NCBI GenBank assembly: GCA_030407005.1
Contig: JAUDYN010000006.1
Coordinates: 2,108,001-2,172,000, forward strand
Direction: 5' to 3'
Origin: Desarmillaria ectypa
Taxonomy: Eukaryota > Basidiomycota > Agaricomycetes > Agaricales > Physalacriaceae
DNA: 64,000 bases
Part shown: positions 20,741 to 32,770 of the stretch, piece by piece
Numbering within the stretch: the first letter of the stretch is position 1
How the letters are laid out: each line of letters begins with the position of its first letter
Translations under genes and position numbers: made by a program
Notes under the pieces: generated by a model
Told to the model about the DNA's origin: nothing
Databases searched by the model: none
Seen by the model: the letters and a program-made list of their open reading frames with translations, nothing else

Positions 20741-23700
20741 CCAACATTGTCTTAGAAAATATCTTATTTATTCTAAATACAACCATGCAACTAATATCCA
20801 TTCCAGCTTTAGCCCATCATTCTTAAATTATCACTCACTTTGATGATACCTCATGTTGGCTCTCATGCAAGAACACTGGTACAATCATTGCTCATAGCAT
20901 ACTGAGTCCCATGTGAAGCCTTTACAATCTCAGTCTATTGTCATCAGAAGTTGAACATACTATAATCATCATGAAGCATAAGCTAAATCTTGAAACCTGG
21001 CACAAAAGACTTGGCCATCCAAACTATCAAGCTATAGTCAAGATATTTCAATCATAAGCAGCTGAAGGTATACCCATTGACCTATCCCATATTACCCTAA
21101 AATGCCAATTTTGTATCTCTGAAAAACAGACCAAAACAGTCATTCCAAAGAAATGTGAGGAGGAGTATAGAGCTACACAGCTGCTGGGAATAGTCTGGGT
21201 AGATTTGAGTAGACAACATACTGTAACTTCAAGAACCAGCAGTAATTATGTTATAGATATTGTTGACAATCATATGAGTCATGCTTGGTCAATACCATTG
21301 GCAAAAAAGAATGACAGCTATCCTGAACTCAAGGCTTGGAAACTGGCATGCAAAAAGGAGACTGGACTCAAGGTTGAAAAATACAGGATGGGACAACAGC
21401 AAACTCAAATCCTCTGAAATGAAAGCTTAGTTAAAAACATGAGGTGCAACCCAAGAGTTTACAGCATCATATATGTCTGCACACATCAGAAGAGCTGAAT
21501 AATGACACCAAACGCTGATGAATAAGGCATGAACAATGCAAATACACACCAATCTCCCCCCAAATCTATGAGATGAACTCTATATGACAGTCTCATATCT
21601 TAACAACCTGACAACTACTAAGTTGTTAAAGGGCCAAACACCTCATGAAAAATGGTTCAAAACAAAGCCAAATTTGTCCCATCTATGAGATAGGCTGCCA
21701 TGCATTTGTGCTTATTCAAAACTAGCATAATCCAAAGATCTATGAAGGTTCCATTGAGTGTGTATTGGTAGAATATGAAACCAATGCTAAAGCATATAGA
21801 TGCTACCACTGAGAATCCAAGAAGATCATCATCTTGTACAATGTGTCATTCATAGAGAGTCATCAGACTGCCCCTATCCCAACCATTTAACCTTCAAGTG
21901 CAGCCCAGAATATTCCTGCAATGTCTCCAAAACCCAAATCCCCATCAATAATCAATGAGGACCCCACTGATGTCAATGATACAGACATACAGCAGAATCC
22001 CATCAACTATATTCTCAGAGATGCACAACCAATCCCTGATTTGCCAGTGCCATAACCAGATCAAGACCAGAATCCTGACCCTCTATAATGATCCTCCAGG
22101 AATGCATCAGACAACACTACTACTCAAAAGTCCTGCCTTGAATGTGCTATTGAAGAATCATGGCAAAGTGCAATTTGTGTCAAGGCTGTATGAGATGAAT
22201 GAAAAAGAGCTCTAGCAGAACTCCATGCTGCAGTCCCACCCCATGACTCCAAGCTCACTGATGGTGCTATGCAACATAAGCTCAGAGAAACCCTGACTGA
22301 GAGTCTAGGACCTGAAAATGCTCAGTACCTTGATGATCTCTTTGCAACACTCAGACACAGTGCCTATAGTGCCATTCAATTGGAGGATGAACCAAATTCC
22401 TGGAAAGAGACACAGGCCTCTGCAGATGCACAACATTGGCTTGAAGGATAACAGGATGAACTGAAGTCATTGAAGAAGATGGGCATCTACAAGCTGGTCC
22501 CTAGGTCTGCTGTCCCTCAAGGCCATAAGATACAAAAAGATCACCCAGTCTTCTGTATAAAACATGACAAAAATGGTGTCACAGTCAGATGGAAAGTACA
22601 TCTAGTCTTCAGAGGTTTTGAGCAAATATATGGATGAGACTATACCAAAACTACCTCGCCTATAGCCCACATGGAATCCTGGAGAATTCTGCTCCATATT
22701 ACAGCCACACTCAACTGGGATGCCCAACAAATCAATGTCAAGACTGCTTTTCTCTATGGCTTACTCCCAGAGGATGAAACACAGTACATGGAGCAACCAA
22801 AAGGTTTCGAAGAATCTGGCAAAGAAGACTGGGTGTGGGAACTTCAACATGAGCTATATAGCATGAAACAAAGTGGCCGAATCTGGAACTGAACCATGAA
22901 CAATGCAATGGTTTTGTGAGGCTTTACTCACCTCAGTGTTAAATACTGTATATACTACCAAAAGACATCAATGGGCACTATCCTAGCAGCTGTTCATGTT
23001 GATGATTTCCTTTCTGTCACCAGCTCAAAGGAGGAGAATGAGAGATTCAAGGCACAGATGCACCAAAAATGGATGATATCAGATCTGGGGGAAGCAAAAT
23101 TCTGCATTCGGATAGCCATTTCCAGGGATCGCCAAAAGTGAACCATGTCTCTGTCTCAAATTGCCCTCATCGACCGAATTATCTCTCAGTTTGGTCAAAA
23201 AGAAGCTCATCCTGTGTCAATCCCAATGGATGCAGGACTGAAACTCCATTGAAATGACCCCACTGGCGTCTCATCTGAAGATCGAGCTGACCTACAAAAG
23301 CTACCCTATTGCTCCCTTGTTGGTTCACTCATATACCTTGCCATTGGAACTCGCCCAGACATATCCTATGCTGTCCAACAATTGTCCTGTTTCCTCAACA
23401 GCTATTCCTTTGTACATTGGAATGCAGCAGTATGGGTAGTGCGATATCTCAAGGGAACAAGAGACCTCAAACACCGCCTCGGAGGTTTCTCCGACTTGAA
23501 ACTACTTGGCTTCACCGATTCTGACTGGGCAAACTGCCTGGATACTTGCCGAAGCATAGGGGGATATTGTTTCAGCCTAGGTTCAGGCTTGGTCTCATGG
23601 AATGCCAAGAAGCAGCAGACCGTCGCTACATCTTCATGTGAAGCAGAGTATGTCACAGCATGTGAATCCACAAAAGAAGCTATATGGATTAGAGTGCTGA

Positions 23701-23991
23701 TGCTGGGGCTCGGCTTTGAACAAAAAGATCCAACCTCTCTGCTGTGTGACAACAACAACGCCATTAACCTCTCGGAGGACCCATCTTTACATGCCAGAGT
23801 AAAGCACATTGACATAAAATATCATTTTATCTGAGAACGAGTCGAAAGCAAAGAGATCGCCCTGTCGTACATCAATATGAAAAACAACATTGCTGATTGC
23901 TTCACAAAAGCATTGGAGCCAGCAGCGTTCATTCGTCTGTGAAGCTTTATGGGCTTACAATGAAGGAGGAGTAGTCCTCGGTGAGGAGGAG
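20741..23991 (+). pseudogene. CopA part 2: integrase remnant, RT and RNase H
   Basis: This continues CopA after the GypA insertion. A copia integrase remnant is at about 20995-21420 (LGHPNYQAIVKIF, C..C..K). RT is at about 22440-23240 (QINVKTAFLYGLL, LYSMKQSGRIWN, and VHVDDFLSVT with both aspartates). RNase H is at about 23330-23900 (GTRPDISYAVQQLS, DSDWANCLDTCRS, SSCEAEY, HIDIKYHFI). Stops and small shifts occur throughout, but the last kilobase is much better preserved. A purine-rich tract (ggtgaggaggag) ends at the LTR. Confidence 0.85.
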
Positions 23992-24264
23992 TGTTGGCAC
24001 CTAATTGTGTTCTCGGCAAACACCAAGGACCTTTGTTTTTCGCTACTATATAAGTAGTGTAGCCCCTTATTTATCTCTTTCCTCAGTCCATTCACGCACC
24101 ATCGTATCGAGACTGAGGTACGCTATCTTTTCGTTTTGTCTATATGTATTTTACTTACGGAGTCGTACATAGTTGCTCTTGTTATAGGTACAACACAATA
24201 TAGTCCGTTCACGCACCATCGTATCGAGACTGAGTTGTTCTTGTTATAGATCCGGATTCTAACA
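23992..24264 (+). repeat. 3' LTR of CopA (273 bp) with internal duplication
   Basis: It begins tgttggca and ends ttctaaca. The string around 24085-24117 recurs at 24202-24234 with one mismatch, a 117-bp offset, each copy followed after a gap or directly by a gttgytcttgttatag motif. This suggests a partial tandem duplication in the R/U5 region. It marks the right edge of the transposon block. Confidence 0.8.
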
Positions 24265-25038
24265 CGACGGAACGTAATATGCTGCTCTCATGAATCACAA
24301 TCTCCCTGTGAAACCTCTGTGGCCAACTTAAGTTCTGCTTACCCCTCGCATGATCAGCGATCGCCCGTACACTTGCTTGAGTTGTCATAGCCTGGCGCTG
24401 CGCCTAGAATATTTCGAGTATATAACCAAGCAATTTCTTGCGGCTATTATCAATGCCTAATGCATACTTGCTCTAACATATTTCTCTCTCTCCCTTCAAT
24501 TGACGCCGGCGTTTCTCAGACAGGTGATCAGATTTCCTCAGAGTCAGAAGTCAACGAGTCCGTTCATCCTGGCAACTGCGGGACCCGTGTCCTTCTTCGA
24601 GGCGTCCTTCTTCTCCTGTCCGAAAAAAGTGAATACCTTCAAACTTGCACAGAGATGCCATGATTGATGCCGTGATCGAATCGCTCGCTTCATGAGATTT
24701 GATGGAGAAGTCATAAACTATCTCCTGTCCAAATATGCCCTGTATCGGGGTCGTTGCGTGGTGTTGCTGTATAGAATTGTGACCAGTTCACCGGTCTGCG
24801 ATCCTAACTGTACCTCAAGGGGAATCACCTGTTCGGAGCTTGAAATTCTGGGATGCTTATTCTATCGTCACTGTTCATGGAAGAAACTGATGTATATCAT
24901 TCGGTAGTCACAAAATTGCGGGCGGGTGAAAGCAACCAAGACATCCAATCCTAAAACCAAGCATGGGGCTACTCTTATCTGAGAATAATACAAGTTGGTA
25001 AATATTCTAATAAGGCACATGAATTTGACCTACTGCAG
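24265..25038. other. Intergenic; diverged copy of the DUF5648 flank
   Basis: No gene is supported. The stretch around 24718-24775 (tctcctgtccaaatatgccc) resembles 26668-26715, so the DUF5648 tandem duplication extends into this 3' flank. Confidence 0.5.
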
Positions 25039-25610
25039 TCAAACAGGAAGCACATATCCTGCAATACCCTCATCCACATACCCACCAGTCTTGGCCGCGG
25101 TGTTTTTCTCGTTCGCATTCGCAGTATAAAAATGGTCATGCACCGTTGGGTTGTACAAGCGGTAGAATGGGACACTTCCACACAACGCGGAAGGATAGAT
25201 GTATCCAGTGATGCCCTCGTCATTATATCCCAAATTCTGGACCGCGTTGTTGCGCTCGTTCTCATTGGTAGTATAGAAATGATCCACGACACTGGGCTGG
25301 TATGTGCGATATAATGGCACCGTTCCGGGAGCTTGGAAACCAAAAACGAGGCCTGCGTCACCCTCAGAATTGTACTTCAACTGGGCGACAGCGTTTTCCA
25401 TTTCCACTGCACTAGTGGTGTAAAAATGATCATGAGACCCCGCGCTGTATCCTCGGAGGAGAGGTATTGCCTGGTCTTGGGGGCAGGTGTTCTGCGCATA
25501 CATGGTTAATTGACAACAGCGAAAGAACGAATGAAGTAACCTACCTGTGTCGCAGAGACGATGCCCGAGGAGAGGAAAGCCATAGCGCAAGATAGTAGTA
25601 AGCTTTTCAT
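25039..25610 (-). CDS. Secreted DUF5648-type repeat protein, copy 1
   Basis: Two exons: 25545-25610 and 25039-25491, with a 53-bp intron (gtaggt...gcag), giving 172 residues. Exon 1 is exactly a 22-residue signal peptide (MKSLLLSCAMAFLSSGIVSA, then TQ). The mature part is three repeats of the type PLYR-Y...DHFYTT...E...A...GY..EG..GY, the signature of the DUF5648 family common in basidiomycete secretomes. The biochemical role is unknown. A closely related gene lies 1.3 kb to the right in the same orientation. The start is chosen because it gives the signal peptide and matches the paralogue. Confidence 0.9.
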
Positions 25611-26898
25611 GCTCGAAGGATACCCCTTAGCTTGAAGATATGTGTTCACGAGAGAGTGCCCTCGTTTTATAGTATAATTGAATGACAGGCTCCCTGGTGA
25701 CTGACCTGAAAAGATGGGGTGAGAATTCCGTAATACTCCTGCGTACGTCTCGGAGCGAATAGAAGAGCTGTCAAGTCGCAAAGCTGAATGATCGAACAGA
25801 AGGACCTGAGCGATTTTGTCATGTTCATATTTATCCTGGTTGGGGCCGAGGTCAGGTAGACGCTTGGTGGTTAACTGAATTTAGCACAAATCTTGAGCGA
25901 ACAGCGTTCGTGCCTCAAGTGCTCGTAGGCTTGACATCCACATACATTTTTGCTGCTCACATGCTCTCCGAACTGATCGCCGCAAGAGATAGTGCATGTG
26001 GATGATGTGTTCGCAGTAAAGGTTACGGGGCAGTCGGAGTATTAAGGTGGCAGGCCTCAAGATTGTCCGTCATTTTGAATTTAATGAGTGCTGATTTCGT
26101 GCCGCAGTGATCCTGAGGCACTAATGATGGTGTTGACCCATGGTCGCTAATCCCCCGGCAGACACAGCTATCCTGACGGAAAAGGATTACACTGGTGATA
26201 GTTCTGAAAGAAATAAGTATTTTGACGGCTCGCCTCTTCAACGTCTTTCGCCAAGACAACACGCAAAGAGAGCAGAGCATCCGTCTAAAATCTCGAAAAA
26301 AATTCCCTCGCGCTCAAAACGGCATATGCCAGCTTGCAGCTTTGGGATGCAATTGATCAGACTTCGCCCTGCTGTACATCAGCCTTCAGGTATACTTGAG
26401 GTATACTAGATTCCATGTCTTCAGTCTGACTGGCGAACGAAACAGCATTGTCACAGAATGTTTTATCCTGTGCTCAAAATATGCCTCGAAACAAATGGAA
26501 GGTCTAGTCAAGTTTGGGACCTGAAGCCGGAGGCTAGAGTGCACTATGTATGAGGTGGTCGAGTTATGGAAATGAATGGAAGCGCCCGAAATCACTTGTG
26601 CTTCTTCTGGTGCAGACTACAATTGTATTCGTTAGATAATGCTCGAATGTCTGAGATACATCAACATATCTCCTGTCCAAATACGCCCATGAAGGGCGTG
26701 GCGTGCTGTATATATGTTCTAACCTTGGAATGATGTGATTGATGTTCAACTTATCATCGCTCTCTCCGCGGGAGAAACTGATGAAAACAGGAGCATGACA
26801 TTCGGACGCCATAGAATCACGATCTACAAGAAACTATCATCATCTGCGATGCAGTCAATGAATATTTTAATCAAACATACGAATCCCACGTACCGCAG
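25611..26898. other. Intergenic between the DUF5648 paralogues
   Basis: No gene is supported. The part next to copy 1 (about 25611-25920) matches the upstream region of copy 2 (about 27470-27790), including tttatagt TATA-like sequence. The part near 26668-26880 matches the downstream flank of copy 1. It therefore consists of the two ends of a duplicated unit. Confidence 0.6.
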
Positions 26899-27469
26899 TC
26901 AAACGGGAAGCACATATCCTGCAATACCCTCGTCCACATACCCATCAGTCTGGGCCGCGGTGTTTTTCTCGTTCGCATTCGCAGTATAAAAATGGTCATG
27001 CACCGTTGGGTTATACAAGCGATAGAACGGGACACTGCAACACGACTCCGAAGGATAGATGTACCCAACGATACCCTCGTCTTGATACCCGAGGTTCTGA
27101 ATCGCGTTGTTGCGCTCGTCAACGGACGTGGTGTAGAAATGATCAACCATGGTGGGGTGGTATGCGCGATAGAACGGTACCGTTCCGGAAGCTTGGGAAC
27201 CAAAAACGCGAGCTGCATCGCCCTCAGATTTGTAATTCAGCACGGTGATAGCATTCTCCATTTCCGCGGCGCTGGTTGTGTAAAAGTGGTCCTGAGTCGC
27301 CTCGTCGTATCCTCGGAGGAGAGGAATCGGCGAGTCGGCATTCTGGGAGTAAAAGATTAACATCGAGCTCGACAATGGCGGGGGACCTAATGGAGGAGCC
27401 TACCTGCGTCGCAGAGACGACGCCAAAGGAGAGGAAGGCGATGGCGCAAGACAGTAGTAAGCCCTTCAT
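26899..27469 (-). CDS. Secreted DUF5648-type repeat protein, copy 2
   Basis: Exons 27404-27469 and 26899-27342, with a 61-bp intron (gtagg...cccag), giving 169 residues. It has the same architecture as copy 1: a 22-residue signal peptide exon (MKGLLLSCAIAFLSFGVVSA, then TQ), then three DHFYTT repeats. Intron position and phase are identical to copy 1. Exon 2 is strongly conserved, with substitutions concentrated outside the repeat cores, which suggests both are functional. Role unknown; extracellular or wall-associated by inference. Confidence 0.9.
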
Positions 27470-29552
27470 GTTCGAAGACACCTTGGCTTGAGGACATGCA
27501 TTCATGAGAGAATCCTCCACTTTATAGTCAGATCGAATAACTACCGGTGGCTGAGAACGAGAAGATAGAGGAAATATTCTAGGGTAGACCAGACCGGTCC
27601 CGAAAAAAAACATCATTTCTTGAGATTAAAAGACGCGGTACCTGCACAGAAGAGGTTACCGAATTTCTGGACCGAACGGAAGGGTCTGAGCGCCGCATTT
27701 GTCCTTGGCACAAATGTTCGTATCCTGGTTGAGGCAGAGCTCAGATACAATATTGGTCTAGGTTTGGAGCGCTGTTTTCTTTCGAAAAAAACGAATGCCG
27801 CCCCTACCTCAAACGCTCATGCATGTATTCTTTTTCTCGTACCATGTTCCCCGAACCAATTTTGACAGCCTGATGATCAGCATGATTCATTGGCATAACA
27901 GGTACTGGACAGTGCGGCCCCGACAGACCTTGTGGCATCCATTCGGAGTATTGAGCCCAAGGCCCCAATGTTTGTTCATTTTGATTGATGCGCGCTTCAC
28001 CGAGGGGGTCAGGTGGTGTTGCGAACCTCAACGCCAGGCCGACTACAGTGAAAGACCGTCAACTCCCCCATAAGCACTGTCGTACCGCTGCAAAGACTTC
28101 CTAGGACGCGCTGCCAGGGCAGCCATACAGGTACTCTCGAGCGATGAAAGTTACTGGATCATGTGGATGCTAGTAAGACTTGAGCAGGACGGGTTCAGAG
28201 ATTAATGATGCTTCTGATGGCTGCTGTGATGGTATCATCATAGTCAGGACTGAGAAAGTGTTCCGATGTTTCGCACTTCTCACGTTGAAATTAGAGACAT
28301 TTAGACCGACGTGGGAGGTCCTGAGTTGTGCGAATGTGCTGACTTCACGGCGTGTAAATGAGTCGTATATTCCTTACAGGTGGTTGGGCGGTATACCTGT
28401 TGCCTTCTTCGCTTTTCCGTCAGTGATTCTGAACCAACATCCACGTCAGACACGAAACAGCACCTTTTGGTCCTTGCAGCAGCTGCTAATGTTGTATTTT
28501 TTGCTTCGATGGTCACAGCCTTAGAGGGTGGTTCTTCGGATATGTGGGCTGCCCAGTATCTTGTCGAAAAAAAGAATTGTACTAGCGAGTTGAGCTTCGC
28601 GACAACACGGTAAGTATCAGATTGAGGGTTGACGTCAAAATTATGCCATTGGCGGCGAATTAACACGCCGTTAGCCGCCGGCCCCAAATCTGCCGGCCCC
28701 AATCTGATTCAGAGTTCTCCGTGCGCTTGGGGAGAGTCGGAGACATCCCTGAGCGTCAATTGTCAGGCTGCAACGGCGCGAACGTTATTATCCCGCTTCT
28801 CACCTTGACCTCTCCTGGGAATGCGTTAAAATCGAATGTTTGTGTTCATTGTTGGCCGCAGTGCTGGATGATCTTGCTTGTGTGAGGAACGAGCAGGAAG
28901 CTTGAACGCAACTGGATTCTATCATAAGCTGGTAGGTAAGTTCAAGTTGGCGCGCTCCAATACGGTGAGTCTGCGGGCCCAAACGTAACATACGCAAGCT
29001 TTTCGTTAGAGTTTTGCGAACTTCGTAGTAAATACGACTGAGTTATTGTAGTCCGAACCAGTTGCACTGAGCAGTGGGGCCCCAGGAGCAAGGATACCTA
29101 GATGAGACGAAGCGCGTTGAAGAGTCAGAAAACTCCTGGGGAACGTCAATCAATATCGAAGACGGCACAGTTGGGTTTCAAAGATACCCCGGTGGAGTGT
29201 GGGGTGGCCTGGATGCGGTGGGGAATTTGTCTTGGTCTGTATCCGGAAACATACGGAGGCAAGACCAACGGGTCCCCGTCTGCTAATGAAACGCGGAGAT
29301 ACTTGTAAATATAAGACCCATAGAGAGAAAAATCGGCCTTCAGGATAGCTGCAACTAGAGAACGCTAAGAGATGTGGGTTAATGTTCATACGGTCCGGCA
29401 AGGCTCGAGCTTTCTCGGCCCCGGCTATTTAATCACGTGATATAGGGGCATGTGAATCTGGGGTACTCCCCGGCCCCGGAGTCCTCGTCCGTTCATCTTC
29501 AGTTCCTCCTTCCTCTTCGCCGTCACCTGCACCTGCACCGCCTGGATGTACC
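27470..29552. other. Intergenic, 2.1 kb
   Basis: About 27470-27790 is the duplicated upstream region of the DUF5648 gene. Open frames near 28180-28700 exist on both strands but have no recognisable domain or splice pattern. A small tandem repeat (ccggccccaa-type) sits at about 28672-28708. The last 150 bp is GC-rich promoter for the next gene. Confidence 0.5.
29433..29440. promoter_or_regulatory. CACGTG palindrome (E-box) upstream of the PDK-type kinase
   Basis: tcacgtga lies about 113 bp before the start codon at 29553. Basic helix-loop-helix factors bind this core in fungi; function here is inference only. Confidence 0.35.
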
Positions 29553-31257
29553 ATGAGCTCGATGTTTCGCATCACCCCCAGCCTATGGGACAAGATCCAC
29601 CATTTTGCTAGCTTCCCGCAAACGGGAGGTGAGTGCCAAGTTTGTCGAAGGTTTCTGCAGTGTTCATGCTCGTTGTTGCAGTATCTCTACAGCAAATGGT
29701 CCTCTTTGGAAAGAATCCTAGCCAGGGAACTCTGCTGAAAGCTAGCCAATTTCTTGCCGGTACGATATCCTCTGTTTGTCTCGGGAGAAATGTGATTCAC
29801 GGTCGTGTGCTACACAGAGGAGCTCCCCGTCCGTTTGGCTCACCGTGTCAAAGAACTTGACGAACTGCCACATAACCTCAGCTTCATGCCTTCGATAAAG
29901 AAGGTGAAGAATTGGTATGCACAGTCATTCGAAGTGAGTCATTGGTATATAGTTATTCCATCTCCCCCTTCACAACCAAGTATCGGCCAGGAACTCATAA
30001 CGTTTCCGCAAATCGTTCTTCCACAAGATATTCGGCGTGCTTTGATTGGAACGCGTGATGACAGACTTTCATCTCTTCCTGAACCTGTTCCGAACCCATC
30101 TTTGGCGCAATTAGTAGAAGACTATGCCAACAATCCCCATCTGCACAAAAGCTACCATGGTGGATCGCAAGGCATGACGAATCTGAACGGAGGTGGTGTA
30201 AATGGATTCAATAAGCTGAAGTTGAGAGTTCCTATGGAGAGAAGGTGAATCTCTTTACCTCCTAGTCTGTTCCGTCTGCAATGAATACGACTCTCTATAG
30301 GTACTATGCCAATACCGACAACATTGACTGGCCCCCCCAAGTGCGGGACTACAATGCGCGCTTCACTAAAACTCTGGAGGCGATAAAGAGTCGCCACGAC
30401 CCCACCGTAACAACTGTGGCACAAGGTGTTCTAGAGTGGAAACGTAGCAAAGGGGAAAGAAACATTGGGCTCGACGTTCAGGCATGGTTGGACCGGTTTT
30501 ATCTTTCACGGATTGGCATCCGGTTCTTAATTGGACAGCGTGTGTTTTTTTTTTTTTGTCCTTATGCAATATGTTCGCTTCCTTACTATATGGTCCAGAT
30601 ATTGCATTGAACAGCGAGCAGTCACACGATGACTATGTCGGGATAATTTGCACCAATGCTAACGTTCACGATATCGTACAAGAAGCCATTGAAAATGCGC
30701 GGTTCGTATGCGAAGAACATTACGCCATGTTTAAAGGACCTCCTGTTCAACTTATTTGTCCTCCCGACCTTTGCTTCCCTTATGTACCTGGCCATCTTTC
30801 ACATATTGTGTTCGAGCTCTTGAAGAACTCTTTGCGTGCGGTTGTGGAAAGATTTGGCGTTGATGCGGAAAACGGTTATCCGCCTATAAAGGTGGTTGTG
30901 GTGGAAGGCACGGAAGATATCACCATCAAAATCAGCGACGAAGGCGGCGGCATACCCCGAAGTGCCATACCATTAATCTGGACGTACATGTATACAACGA
31001 TGGAAGGTCAAGGCGTGTCTGAAGACTTTAACGCAAGCGATTTCAAGGCTCCTATGGCAGGATTCGGTTATGGGCTACCGTTATCAAGATTGGTGAAGTT
31101 GACTCTGTTTGCTCTGAGAACTACTAGCTCATGTCTCTGATGGTAGTATGCGCGATACTTTGGTGGAGACCTTCGACTAATAGCCATGGACGGGTTTGGG
31201 ACAGATGTGTATATTCACCTCAATCGGCTGTCGAGCAGTCGAGAGCCGCTACCCTAG
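29553..31257 (+). CDS. Mitochondrial pyruvate dehydrogenase kinase-type protein kinase
   Basis: Seven exons (29553-29628, 29682-29759, 29818-29933, 29991-30244, 30301-30539, 30599-31092, 31147-31257) join in frame to 455 residues. The N-terminus has the BCDHK adaptor domain ([43 protein letters not shown]). The C-terminus has the GHKL ATPase fold: N box [10 protein letters not shown]1 box DEGGG, G2 box [10 protein letters not shown]. The family phosphorylates E1 of pyruvate or branched-chain 2-oxoacid dehydrogenase in the mitochondrial matrix and so inhibits it. I favour the PDK branch but cannot exclude BCKDK. An inserted Gly/Asn-rich loop near residues 150-175 ([15 protein letters not shown]) is present. 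A 15-T run lies in intron 5. Confidence 0.93.
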
Positions 31258-32770
31258 ATGTATCGTATCGTATTTGATCATCTACCATCTGAAGGACTTT
31301 TTCTGGCCTTCAATACTCCACAGAAATGTACTACTATTAATATATCTAAAAACTGTCTCGAAAAATACGGAAATTTGATTTGTATTGGCAATATGTGCAC
31401 GGCCGTTTAACGCCCATACGAGCTCTGTTCTGGCTGTAGCGTTAAAACTTTTAGGTTACAGGATGTTCGAAGGAGACTCGAACTTCGATGTAATGTGCAC
31501 GACGCGAGTTTAAATAGAAGGTTCTTAGATGTGTTAGCACTTAGTGCAAATCCCTTAAGATTCCTCTTAAGCGACAACGCACAATGGTCAAAGGAACGTT
31601 AACGGTGACTTCCCGTGATCCGAAAATTTCCGGGATTAGTGAATTCTAAAGTGCTCGGAAAATCTAGGTAAGGTGACCCTTTAACTACGTTCTGTACAAA
31701 ACCAGATCCTGGAATAGGATTGATTGAAGACTTCATGTCATTGAATACTGAGTTCAAGAAGAAAATTTCCAGGGCTTCGAATGAAATTACATTGAAGATG
31801 AGACAACGTACTCATCCTTCCCATACTTAGACTCGAGCCAGTCCCGAATCCGTTGATAACAGTCAATCCGCATGCCCTTGCCATTAACTGGCGATGATAC
31901 CGGCTTGAGTCTACCCTGCTCATTTATGCAGGAGTCTTGTGGTCATCTCCTTTCGTTCTTACGAAAGGGATCGCAGTGTCATAACCGGGGGTTATTTACA
32001 TGAGATCCTTCCAATGCTACACTCGCGTTGTCAGAATGTTTATGTAGCGAGGTGGCACAAGTCAAAAAATATGTCGATAAGTACTTGCTCGCTTTCAGCC
32101 CAAACAACATGGAACATGCCTGTTTGAGTCTCAAGTACCGCTTCGATGATGAATCAATAACCGTCTAAGACTTGTGGGCCTTGATGCAGATGCCCAACAC
32201 GTCCTGTAAAGTCGAATACCATTTGCTGGTTATCTCCGAACATGCCTTGTTACAGATTGTCCCGACCGGGAAGAATACGAGGCTGAAGACCACCAGACAT
32301 TCGAACTCAAAACACCTCGGTATTGATGGTAACTGACTCTATTTAGACGAAGGGGGCACAGAGATCTTCCGAAGTCAGTGAATACAGTATCATGAGGCCG
32401 CCGCCAGTCATGACGCAGGTTTACAAGTGCCTATTAAACTGCTTAGTTGAGCATCGTACCTCACTGTGCCAGGATCGGAAATCAAAATAATTAGGGAGTT
32501 GCTACTGTCCGTCCTATCTGTCTTGAAAAGATGACGAACGGGTCGAACCTCAGGCCCCAGATGCTCCGATCTCACTGATATCTGAGCTCCCTTATTAAGA
32601 CCTGCGCCAATCCCGATCGTTGATTTTGGGCGGCATCACGTGTTAACTTCCTGATTCAGCCACGTTCGGCCGTGTCGTCATTCAGGTCTATCATCGGCAA
32701 TGGTGAAACGAACTAGCGGGTCCTATTCCAAAGCAAAACCTCTTGTCTTTCAACCACCACCTTCTCCACA
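31258..32770. other. Intergenic, 1.5 kb
   Basis: No coding region, RNA gene or repeat could be supported. Short open frames are unsupported by motifs. A cacgtg core lies near 32637, about 130 bp before the next start codon. Confidence 0.5.

Noticed and set aside
23402..23815. Minus-strand open frame of 137 codons
   Set aside because: It is antisense to the well-preserved CopA RNase H.
28180..28702. Possible gene on either strand
   Set aside because: Frames overlap on both strands, with no domain, no consistent splice pattern and no homologue that I recognise.
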